DNA of 5,866 nucleotides from Bacillota bacterium (GTDB lineage: Bacteria > Bacillota > Desulfotomaculia > Desulfotomaculales > Desulfotomaculaceae), in assembly GCA_023481335.1 (NCBI GenBank), contig JAMCWI010000127.1:5287-11152 (forward strand), written 5' to 3'. How positions within the stretch are numbered: the stretch's first letter is position 1; every line of letters starts with the position of its first letter. A program made the position numbers and the translations under genes. Positions 1 through 5,762 of the stretch are shown here, one piece after another. The notes under the pieces are model-generated. The model was given only the letters and a program-made list of their open reading frames with translations. It had not been told where the DNA came from and ran no database searches.

Positions 1-791
1 AGCTGGGTGTAGATATTCAGGTTAACTCCGTCGTGGGCAAACTAATTACCGTTGGCGAGTTGATGGGTGAGGGAGGATATGACGCCGTATTTATCGGCAC
101 TGGAGCGGGACTGCCTTACTTTATGAGGATCCCGGGCGAAAACGCCTGCGGTGTATACTCGGCCAACGAGTTTTTAACCCGCACTAACTTAATGAAGGCT
201 TATCTCTTTCCCGAATTCGATACTCCCATTCGCGTCGGCAAAAAAGTCGCTGTTCTTGGCGGCGGCAATGTGGCAATGGATGCCGCACGGACAGCTTTGC
301 GCTTAGGCGCCGAAGAATCGTGGATAGTATACCGCCGCTCCAAGCAAGAACTGCCGGCCCGGCACGAGGAAGCCGAGCATGCCGAGGAGGAGGGGGTCAA
401 ATTTGCCTTCCTGACCAGCCCAACCCGCATCAATCACAACGACGAATACTGGGTTACCGGAATGGAATGCCTTCGCTATGAATTAGGCGAACCTGACGCC
501 TCCGGCCGTCGGAGTCCGGTGCCTATCCCGGGATCCGAGTTCGTCATGGACGTGGACATAGTTGTCGTGGCCATCGGCCAGGGTCCCAATCCTCTGGTGC
601 CCAGGACCACCAGGGGCCTGGAAATCACTAAAAAAGGCAATATAGTCGCGAACCTTGAAACCGGCGCCACATCCAAGCCGGGCGTTTACGCCGGCGGCGA
701 CGTCGTGACAGGCGCAGCGACTGTTATATTGGCAATGGGAGCGGGCCGGGTCGGAGCCAGATCAATCCACTCTTATTTGTCCGGCAAATAA
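1..791 (+). CDS. NADPH-dependent glutamate synthase small subunit-like / NfnB-type FAD oxidoreductase, C-terminal part
   Basis: The gene is cut by the left edge. The frame is open from base 3, with sequence typical of the family before the GTG at 33, so that GTG is not the start. About 263 C-terminal residues of a protein usually near 460 residues are present. Visible elements are the IGTGAGLP flavin-fold segment (about 93-116), a second Rossmann motif GGGNVAMD (258-281), the following VYRRSK segment whose arginines usually hold the NADPH 2'-phosphate, AIGQGPNP, and the C-terminal FAD motif GVYAGGD (681-701). The family moves electrons between NAD(P)H, FAD and an iron-sulfur partner. Members are the small subunit of glutamate synthase (GltD) and NfnB, the beta subunit of the electron-bifurcating NADH-dependent ferredoxin:NADP oxidoreductase. 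No glutamate synthase large subunit is visible, and NADP-linked folD and fchA follow, as I recall for nfnAB in Moorella. I therefore lean to NfnB, but the upstream gene is needed to decide. Confidence 0.9.
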   Translation, partial: LGVDIQVNSVVGKLITVGELMGEGGYDAVFIGTGAGLPYFMRIPGENACGVYSANEFLTRTNLMKAYLFPEFDTPIRVGKKVAVLGGGNVAMDAARTALRLGAEESWIVYRRSKQELPARHEEAEHAEEEGVKFAFLTSPTRINHNDEYWVTGMECLRYELGEPDASGRRSPVPIPGSEFVMDVDIVVVAIGQGPNPLVPRTTRGLEITKKGNIVANLETGATSKPGVYAGGDVVTGAATVILAMGAGRVGARSIHSYLSGK

Positions 792-829
792 ATTATTAGC
801 GGGCGACGCCTCAGGGGAGCTGTAATTAC

Positions 830-2050
830 TTGCGAGTAATGACGGTGCAGGATTTAACGAAGTACATCAAGTCCCTGCTGGAAAAAGACTACCTTCTGGC
901 AAATGTTTGGGTAAGAGGCGAAATATCCAATTTTAAGGCTCACCCGAGCGGACATTTATACTTTACATTAAAAGACGAAATGAGCTGTGTAAAGGTGGTG
1001 ATGTTCCGCTCAAAAGGCCGCCTGCTCGCCTTTAAACCGGAAAACGGCATGGCGGTAACTGTGAGAGGCTACGTTTCAATTTATGAACGTGACGGCGCCG
1101 TCTGTTTCCATTTCTACCAGCTTTACGCCGGGGAAATGGAAACAGACGGCGCCGGGGCGCTCCACCAGGCGTTTGAGCAATTAAAGTCAAAGCTCTCCAA
1201 AGAGGGGCTTTTTGAACGCAAACACAAGAAAGAACTACCTTTTCTGCCCCGCCGCATCGGCATTGTCACTTCGCCTACCGGCGCCGTAATCCGCGATATG
1301 ATTGAGATTATTAAGAGGCGCTGGCCCGGCCGCGAGATCATCCTGGTACCGGTGGCGGTCCAGGGGAGTGCGGCGCCGGCTGAAATATCCCGCGGGATAC
1401 GGCAGTTGAACAAACTTGGTGGTATAGACGTAATCATTGTCGGCCGGGGCGGCGGTTCGCTGGAAGAACTATGGTCTTTCAACACCGAGGTAGTGGCGCG
1501 CAGTATTTTTGAATCGCATGTGCCGGTTATATCGGCTGTGGGTCACGAAACTGACATCACTATCGCCGATTTTGTCTGCGATGCCCGGGCTGCTACTCCC
1601 TCAGCGGCGGCCGAGATGGTTGTACCTGACAGAAGGGCTGTCGAGCGGCACGTGACAGTTCTCAGCCAGCGCCTCATGCGAGGCATTGACAAAACTGTCC
1701 GGGAAGGGCGCAAGCGCCTTGAAGTCTGTCTGGACAGACCTGTATTAACCAGGCCTATCGATATTTTGTGCGGCAGCCGGCAGCAGGAAGTGGATTTCTT
1801 TACTCGCCGGCTCAATCAGGGGATAAAGCACATTAAAGATCAGGCCGGCAACCGGCTGGCTGTCCTGGCGGCAGGGCTCGACGCCCTGTCGCCGCTGGCT
1901 ACTTTGGCCAGGGGTTACAGCATTTGTACCTCTCCGGAGGGTAAAGTGATCGACGACGCGGACCTGGTTGAAACGGGCAGTCAAATTAAAGTACGCCTTT
2001 ACCGCGGGCTTTTAAAATGTACCGTAGAGAATAAAAGCACATGTATTTAG
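830..2050 (+). CDS. xseA: Exodeoxyribonuclease VII large subunit
   Basis: This is the catalytic subunit of exonuclease VII, which degrades single-stranded DNA from both ends to oligonucleotides in the cytoplasm, together with several XseB copies. The 406 residues match the usual length. The N-terminal OB-fold carries HPSGHLYFTLKD (38-49). The catalytic domain has IGIVTSPTGAVIRD (143-156), GRGGGS (205-210), GHETD (238-242) and the DFVCDARAATPSAAAE stretch (247-262). The C-terminus has the usual LSPLATLARGYSI (353-365). The TTG start is chosen because AGGGGAG at 813-819 lies 10 nt upstream; the in-frame ATG at 839 would be 19 nt away. It begins 38 nt after the oxidoreductase stop with no visible terminator, so co-transcription is likely. 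Its partner xseB lies beyond a terminator at 3671-3714, so the two subunits seem to be in different transcription units. Confidence 0.97.
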   Translation: MRVMTVQDLTKYIKSLLEKDYLLANVWVRGEISNFKAHPSGHLYFTLKDEMSCVKVVMFRSKGRLLAFKPENGMAVTVRGYVSIYERDGAVCFHFYQLYAGEMETDGAGALHQAFEQLKSKLSKEGLFERKHKKELPFLPRRIGIVTSPTGAVIRDMIEIIKRRWPGREIILVPVAVQGSAAPAEISRGIRQLNKLGGIDVIIVGRGGGSLEELWSFNTEVVARSIFESHVPVISAVGHETDITIADFVCDARAATPSAAAEMVVPDRRAVERHVTVLSQRLMRGIDKTVREGRKRLEVCLDRPVLTRPIDILCGSRQQEVDFFTRRLNQGIKHIKDQAGNRLAVLAAGLDALSPLATLARGYSICTSPEGKVIDDADLVETGSQIKVRLYRGLLKCTVENKSTCI

Positions 2051-2108
2051 CTATTCATAAACACAAGGCGCGATAAGTATGAAAAATTAAAAGGAGAGGA
2101 TTATTAGG

Positions 2109-2960
2109 ATGGCGACTCTTATCGATGGCAAAAAGGTGGCCGCTTCAATTAGAGAAGAGGTTAAAACAGAAGTAGCAGCACTCCGTGAAAAAGGGATTAT
2201 TCCGAAACTGGCTGTGCTGCTGGTCGGTGACGACCCGGCTTCCGTAGTTTATGCCCGCTCTAAACAAAAAGCGTGCAACAACGTTGGAATCGAGTTTGAG
2301 CTCTTCAACCTGCCGAGCACAACCCCTGAAGAAGAGGTGGTTGACCTCATTGAAAAACTAAACAAAGATGACAATGTGCATGGCGTCATGATCGAGCTTC
2401 CCCTGCCTAAGGGGATGAGAAAACAGCGGATCCTTGAGGCGGTGCTGCCTAAAAAGGACGTTGACGGCGTACACCCGATCAACCGCGGCTACATCCTCAG
2501 CAACAGCGAAGGGCTTTTCCCGGCCACTCCCCAGAGCTGCATTGAAATCATGCTGCGCAGCGGCATCGAGATTAAAGGCAAGCACACGGTGCTGGTCGGC
2601 CGCGGCGAGACCGTCGGCAAGCCTCTTATCTTCATGATGCTGAACCAGAACGCCACCGTTACTATTTGCCACACCAGGACAAAGGACCTTGGATACCACA
2701 CCCGCCAGGCTGATATAATCATCGCTGCCGTGGGCAGGGCAAAAATGATCACTGCCGATATGGTTAAGCCGGGCGCCGTCGTAGTCGACGCCGGCATTAA
2801 CGAAGTTGTAGGCGGCGGTATCTGCGGCGACGTCGACTTTGAAAACGTAGAAAAAGTGGCCGGGGCTATTTCTCCCGTGCCCGGCGGAGTCGGCAGCCTG
2901 ACCACCGTCCTGATCCAGAAGAACGTTTTGAAGGCAATAAAACTTCAGGGCAAGTCTTAA
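2109..2960 (+). CDS. folD: Bifunctional methylene-THF dehydrogenase (NADP+)/methenyl-THF cyclohydrolase, divergent
   Basis: FolD interconverts 5,10-methylene-, 5,10-methenyl- and 10-formyl-tetrahydrofolate in the cytoplasm. The 283 residues equal the family length. Y48 and K52 (YARSKQK) match the E. coli Tyr50/Lys54 catalytic pair, KDVDG (116-120) supplies the conserved Asp, the nucleotide loop is GRGETVGKP (164-172), and PVPGGVG (256-262) is present. Several nearly invariant positions differ. The usual VQLPLP reads IELPLP, with Glu96 in place of the Gln that helps cyclohydrolase chemistry. CTPxG reads ATPQS (139-143), and GVGPMT reads GVGSLT. The start is firm: GGAGAGG at 2093-2099 is 9 nt before ATG. 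It follows xseA after 58 nt and precedes fchA by 35 nt. A separate cyclohydrolase next door makes it possible that this FolD works mainly as a dehydrogenase; that is inference. Confidence 0.96.
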   Translation: MATLIDGKKVAASIREEVKTEVAALREKGIIPKLAVLLVGDDPASVVYARSKQKACNNVGIEFELFNLPSTTPEEEVVDLIEKLNKDDNVHGVMIELPLPKGMRKQRILEAVLPKKDVDGVHPINRGYILSNSEGLFPATPQSCIEIMLRSGIEIKGKHTVLVGRGETVGKPLIFMMLNQNATVTICHTRTKDLGYHTRQADIIIAAVGRAKMITADMVKPGAVVVDAGINEVVGGGICGDVDFENVEKVAGAISPVPGGVGSLTTVLIQKNVLKAIKLQGKS

Positions 2961-2978
2961 TCCGCTTAACCATGAATT

Positions 2979-3037
2979 AAAGGAGGTATTTGTCCATGGG
3001 AGATTTTTTTTAATAAATCTTTAAGGGACGTCTCGCC
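2979..3037 (+). other. Ribosome binding site and frame-displaced first codons of fchA
   Basis: A strong Shine-Dalgarno site AAAGGAGG (2979-2986) lies 9 nt before an ATG at 2996. Read in frame, this ATG gives only MGDFF before TAA at 3011. If one T is removed from the run of eight T (3004-3011), reading continues NKSLRDV. If one C is then added near 3032, it joins LAVAASNEPTPGGGS, which is what the N-terminus of an FchA-type protein should look like. The intended start is therefore probably 2996, with a +1 and a -1 disruption about 20 nt apart. Sequencing or assembly errors are the simplest cause; real mutations are the alternative. Confidence 0.75.
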
Positions 3038-3628
3038 GTGGCGGCATCCAACGAGCCCACACCGGGCGGCGGCAGCGTTTCCGCGATGGTGGCCTGCTTC
3101 GGTGTCGCCATGACGGCCATGGTCTGCAACCTGACTGTGGGCAAGGAAAAGTTCAGGGACGTAGAGCCTCAGGTCCAGGAGATCCTGGATACTGCCAAGG
3201 GCCTCCTGAAAAAACTGGAAGAGCTTGTAGACGCCGACATGGTGGATTTCAACAGCTTTATGGCAACTTTCCGGATGCCCAAAAATACGGACGAAGAAAA
3301 AGCTGCGCGGAACGCGGCCATGCAGAAGGCGTTAAAGAGCGCCACGGACACACCTATGGAGATTGCCCGCGTTTGCCTGAAGGCCCTTGAAATAACTGAT
3401 AAGCTGGCTCCGATCGGCAACAAAATGGCCATCAGCGATGCCGGGGTTGCCGCGGTGGTAGCCGAAGCTTCTCTTAACGGCGTGCTTTTGAGCGCCGATA
3501 TCAACATTCCGATGATCAAGGACGAGGAATATGTAAAGAAGGTCGTGGCCGAGAAGGAGCAGATGGTTGCCGAAGCCAGGCGCTTAAAGGACAAAGCTTT
3601 CGCCGTTGTCCAGGAAAGGCTTAAGTAG
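3038..3628 (+). CDS. fchA: Methenyl-THF cyclohydrolase, FTCD_C/cyclodeaminase family
   Basis: The protein belongs to the C-terminal cyclodeaminase domain family of formiminotransferase-cyclodeaminase, whose stand-alone bacterial members (FchA) hydrolyse 5,10-methenyl-THF to 10-formyl-THF or act on formimino-THF. Seen here are the family hallmark NEPTPGGGS (5-13), the acidic helix segment DADMVDFNSFM (65-75), GNKMAISDAGVAA (127-139) and SADINIPMIKD (152-162), in a mainly helical protein. From the GTG at 3038 it has 196 residues, about 14 fewer than expected. A weak AAGGGA (3023-3028) lies 9 nt upstream of the GTG, so some initiation there is conceivable, but the natural start is more likely the ATG at 2996 (see the frame-displaced 5' end). 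It follows folD closely and precedes a terminator, so it is probably the last gene of its operon. It likely works with FolD on the same substrate. Confidence 0.9.
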   Translation: MAASNEPTPGGGSVSAMVACFGVAMTAMVCNLTVGKEKFRDVEPQVQEILDTAKGLLKKLEELVDADMVDFNSFMATFRMPKNTDEEKAARNAAMQKALKSATDTPMEIARVCLKALEITDKLAPIGNKMAISDAGVAAVVAEASLNGVLLSADINIPMIKDEEYVKKVVAEKEQMVAEARRLKDKAFAVVQERLK

Positions 3629-3670
3629 GGTAAGCCGGCCCGGACTGAAAAAATAAAGCAGCAACAAACT

Positions 3671-3714
3671 GGGACGGCGCCCTGTTCGATTATGAGGCCC
3701 GTCCTTTCTTTTTT
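3671..3714 (+). terminator. Rho-independent terminator after fchA
   Basis: GGACGG (3672-3677) pairs with CCGTCC (3699-3704). The stem continues inward after a one-base bulge as GCC (3679-3681) with GGC (3696-3698). It is followed directly by TTTCTTTTTT (3705-3714). It stands 43 nt after the fchA stop and separates the folD-fchA group from xseB. Confidence 0.88.
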
Positions 3715-3716
3715 AA

Positions 3717-3756
3717 TTTAAAACAAGTTTCTTAATCGTTATAATTTAGCTATAAT
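3717..3756 (+). promoter_or_regulatory. Promoter region upstream of xseB with two TATAAT boxes
   Basis: The AT-rich stretch between the terminator and xseB has two perfect -10 hexamers, TATAAT at 3740-3745 and at 3751-3756. The first has TTTAAA (3717-3722, four of six matches to TTGACA) at a 17-bp spacing. The second has only a poor -35 (TTTCTT, 3728-3733). A sigma-A type promoter for xseB-ispA is expected here after the terminator. Which box is used cannot be told from sequence alone. Confidence 0.6.
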
Positions 3757-3792
3757 GTTATAAAATAACTTGTATAAACATGAGGTAAAAAT

Positions 3793-4023
3793 ATGTCTTT
3801 AGAAAAAAAGGAACCGTCTTTCGAAGAAGCCATAGCCCGGCTGGAGGCTGTTGTCAGGGAGCTTGAGGACGGCAGGCTGTCTTTGGAAAGGGCTCTCGAA
3901 CTTTTTGCTGAAGGGATAAATCTATCCAGAATTTGCAGCGGGCACCTTGAGTCCGCCGAACAGCGCGTAGCTGTTTTGATTGATGGGGAAAACGGGGAGA
4001 TGACTTTGAAAGCATATGAATGA
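3793..4023 (+). CDS. xseB: Exodeoxyribonuclease VII small subunit
   Basis: This is the small helical subunit of exonuclease VII, which binds in several copies to XseA. The 76 residues are normal for the family. The two-helix pattern is plain: SFEEAIARLEAVVRELEDG (residues 9-27), then the LSLERALELFAEGI segment, then the C-terminal CSGHLESAEQRV segment. The start is ATG with GAGG (3782-3785) 7 nt upstream. It is the first gene after the terminator and promoter region, and ispA follows after 57 nt, the usual xseB-ispA pairing. Its xseA partner is 1.7 kb upstream in another apparent transcription unit. Confidence 0.95.
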   Translation: MSLEKKEPSFEEAIARLEAVVRELEDGRLSLERALELFAEGINLSRICSGHLESAEQRVAVLIDGENGEMTLKAYE

Positions 4024-4080
4024 ATTTGAAACAACTGTTTTTATTTAATTGTTGGTTGTTAAAGGGCAGGGAGAAATGTA

Positions 4081-4962
4081 ATGAATTTTAAAACTGAGCT
4101 TACAAGAAAGGCAAAACAGGTTGATCAAGCCCTGCAAAGCTTCCTGCCGCCGGAGGACGCCTATCCACCGCTGATCCATCAGGCGGTTCGCTACAGCGTC
4201 CTTGGCGGCGGTAAGCGCTTGCGCCCGGTCCTGGCGCTGGCGTCGGCGGAAGCCGTAGGCGGGGACACGGCTATCGTTTTACCCGCAGCCTGCTCGCTGG
4301 AAATGATTCACGCCTACTCACTGATCCATGACGACCTCCCGGCTATGGATAACGACGACTTTCGTCGGGGCAGGCCTACCTGTCATAAAGCTTTCGGCGA
4401 GGCTGCAGCGATCCTTGCCGGCGATGCCCTCCTCACCCTGGCTTTTGGGACACTGGCGAAAAGTGATGGCGCAGCGCCGGAATGCATAATAAAAGTAATC
4501 GGCGAGGTGGCTTTTGCGGCTGGCACCAAAGGACTCATTGGCGGCCAGGTGGTTGACACACTATCTTCCGATGAAGATACCGATGTCCTCACTCTCGAAT
4601 ATATCCACAGCCATAAGACTGGCGCGCTTTACCGAGCCGCCGCCCGGGCGGGGGCAATTCTGGCCGGCGCTTCCCACGCGCAATTGGCTGCGCTGACGGA
4701 ATATGCTGAACACCTCGGTATGGCTTTTCAGATAAAGGACGACATGCTAGATATAGAGGGGGACGAAAAGGTAATCGGCAAACCGGTAGGCAGCGATCAA
4801 AAAAATAAAAAGGCCACTTACCCTGCCCTCTACGGAATTGCGGGGGCCAGGGAAAAAGCAACCCAGGCAGCACGCAGCGCTCTCGCCGCACTTGAATTGT
4901 TTGGCGGTGAGGCCGATTTCTTAAGATCATTGGTCCAATATGTGATTAACCGTGATTTTTGA
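4081..4962 (+). CDS. ispA: Farnesyl/geranyl diphosphate synthase (short-chain trans-prenyl transferase)
   Basis: The enzyme condenses isopentenyl diphosphate with dimethylallyl and geranyl diphosphate, supplying C15 precursors for quinones, undecaprenyl phosphate and other isoprenoids. The 293 residues match bacterial FPP synthases. Seen in order are GGGKRLRP (42-49), the first Asp-rich motif DDLPAMDND (84-92) followed by RRGRPTCHKAFGE, GGQVVD (154-159), HKTGAL (178-183), and the second Asp-rich motif FQIKDDMLDIEGD (216-228) with GKPVGSDQKNKKATYP (233-248). The spacing within the first motif and the residues before it are of the bacterial FPPS type; the exact product length (C15 or C20) cannot be fixed by eye. 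AGGGAG (4068-4073) lies 7 nt before ATG. No terminator follows, so transcripts may run on into the OLE RNA. Confidence 0.96.
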   Translation: MNFKTELTRKAKQVDQALQSFLPPEDAYPPLIHQAVRYSVLGGGKRLRPVLALASAEAVGGDTAIVLPAACSLEMIHAYSLIHDDLPAMDNDDFRRGRPTCHKAFGEAAAILAGDALLTLAFGTLAKSDGAAPECIIKVIGEVAFAAGTKGLIGGQVVDTLSSDEDTDVLTLEYIHSHKTGALYRAAARAGAILAGASHAQLAALTEYAEHLGMAFQIKDDMLDIEGDEKVIGKPVGSDQKNKKATYPALYGIAGAREKATQAARSALAALELFGGEADFLRSLVQYVINRDF

Positions 4963-5054
4963 ACCTTTACAAAGCGGGAGTGACCTCTGCAGTTCCTTTT
5001 TAAACAGATCAGGTTACAAGATATTTAAAAACCCCTGTTATAAGGAGGCGAAGT

Positions 5055-5084
5055 TTGCCGCCTAAAAGCTATCCATGCTATAAT
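5055..5084 (+). promoter_or_regulatory. Probable promoter of the OLE RNA (extended -10)
   Basis: TATAAT at 5079-5084 is preceded by TGC (5076-5078), an extended -10 element. TTGCCG (5055-5060, four of six matches to TTGACA) stands 18 bp upstream. Transcription would begin at about 5090-5092, some 18 nt before the first base of the terminal stem of the RNA. This would let the RNA be made independently of xseB-ispA. Confidence 0.6.
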
Positions 5085-5108
5085 AAATAGCGCTGAATAG
5101 CACTTTTT

Positions 5109-5703
5109 GATAAGTAATGCAGTATCCTAGTCAGAAAGACCTTTTTTGAAGGCGGGCCTAAAAATCCGTCAAGGGCACATCGATGAAGTTCCTGGTGCTG
5201 GCTGCTGACGCCCAGTTGGGGGTCGGTACTGGGGGTTAAGGAGGTGGGGCGACCTGCAATGGCATGTGGGCGTTGACCCTGCCCCCGTGGAGACCCAAGT
5301 ATGTGGAGAAACCGCCCGCCTTTGGGCGGTGAGCTATGGCTTGGGATTAAACCTGTACGTGGTAAATGCTGCGTCCAGCGTAGCCTGCCTTGAGTGGTAT
5401 GGGAGGATTTCGGTTTTGCAAAACGGACACTTGTGGGCCCACATTGACCGGGTTGTCGATTGAAACCCATGCTGCAAAAGAGGCTAGAAAAAGGTTGATC
5501 TGCAGGGGAAAACCCCTAGGCTGTCCGGGTTACCGGGGCAGGCCGGGGATTACAGTGTGGACTAAGTGGTAATCCAGTCCCGGGCCGGAAACGGACGGGA
5601 GAGGCCTTAAAGGGTAACCGCCGGTTTGGCGACAGCCGGTGGCCACTCGGGAAAACCTACTGGACCTAAGCCACAATATTTACCCGGCCTGCTGTTACTT
5701 ATC
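5109..5703 (+). ncRNA. ole: OLE RNA (Ornate Large Extremophilic RNA)
   Basis: This is an approximately 600-nt structured noncoding RNA. OLE RNAs are known from anaerobic and extremophilic Firmicutes. They lie in the xseB-ispA-dxs neighbourhood just before oapA, bind the OapA membrane protein, and in Bacillus halodurans are linked to alcohol, cold and magnesium stress. Location, length and partner all fit. Structure seen by eye: a terminal stem 5109-5117 with 5695-5703 plus 5119-5122 with 5689-5692; a probable long-range stem 5154-5159/5602-5607 and 5166-5170/5594-5598; local stems 5246-5250/5281-5285, 5294-5299/5340-5345 enclosing the 7-bp hairpin 5311-5317/5324-5330, 5504-5508/5513-5517, 5547-5553/5569-5575 and 5618-5624/5636-5642. 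There is no coding pattern and no intrinsic terminator at its 3' end, so read-through to oapA is likely. Ends are set by the terminal stem; the true 5' end may be near 5091. I assigned the family from memory and context, not by covariance search. Confidence 0.92.
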
Positions 5704-5762
5704 TATAATACATAGCCCTTATTCAGAACTTGTCGAGGCAATTTCAGTATGAGGTGACATTT

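Noticed and set aside
1123..1485. Long - strand open frame opposite xseA, and similar ones opposite folD, fchA and ispA
   Set aside because: They are antisense shadows of well-identified genes, with low-complexity Ser/Arg-rich translations and no recognisable family.
2051..2108. Possible riboswitch (for example tetrahydrofolate) ahead of folD
   Set aside because: Only 58 nt, with no stable pairing, and it lies inside an apparent operon; it holds an ordinary ribosome binding site.
4030..4060. AACAAC/GTTGTT inverted repeat between xseB and ispA
   Set aside because: Six weak pairs around a long AT-rich loop, with no T-run after it. It is not a terminator, and ispA has its own good ribosome binding site just beyond.
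5089..5108. Imperfect small stem followed by TTTTT, as a possible terminator of ispA
   Set aside because: Only three consecutive pairs plus one after a mismatch; too weak. It also falls where the OLE RNA is expected to start.
5266..5463. Open frame of 65 codons on the + strand inside the ispA-oapA gap
   Set aside because: It has no convincing ribosome binding site, and its composition is dictated by RNA stems (for example 5311-5330). It lies wholly inside the OLE RNA.
5078..5470. Open frame of 130 codons on the - strand antisense to the OLE region
   Set aside because: It has no recognisable domain and an odd Pro/Ser/Gly/Gln-rich composition, and it is better explained as chance in a GC-rich structured RNA. 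The second + strand frame at 5390-5572 is rejected for the same reason.
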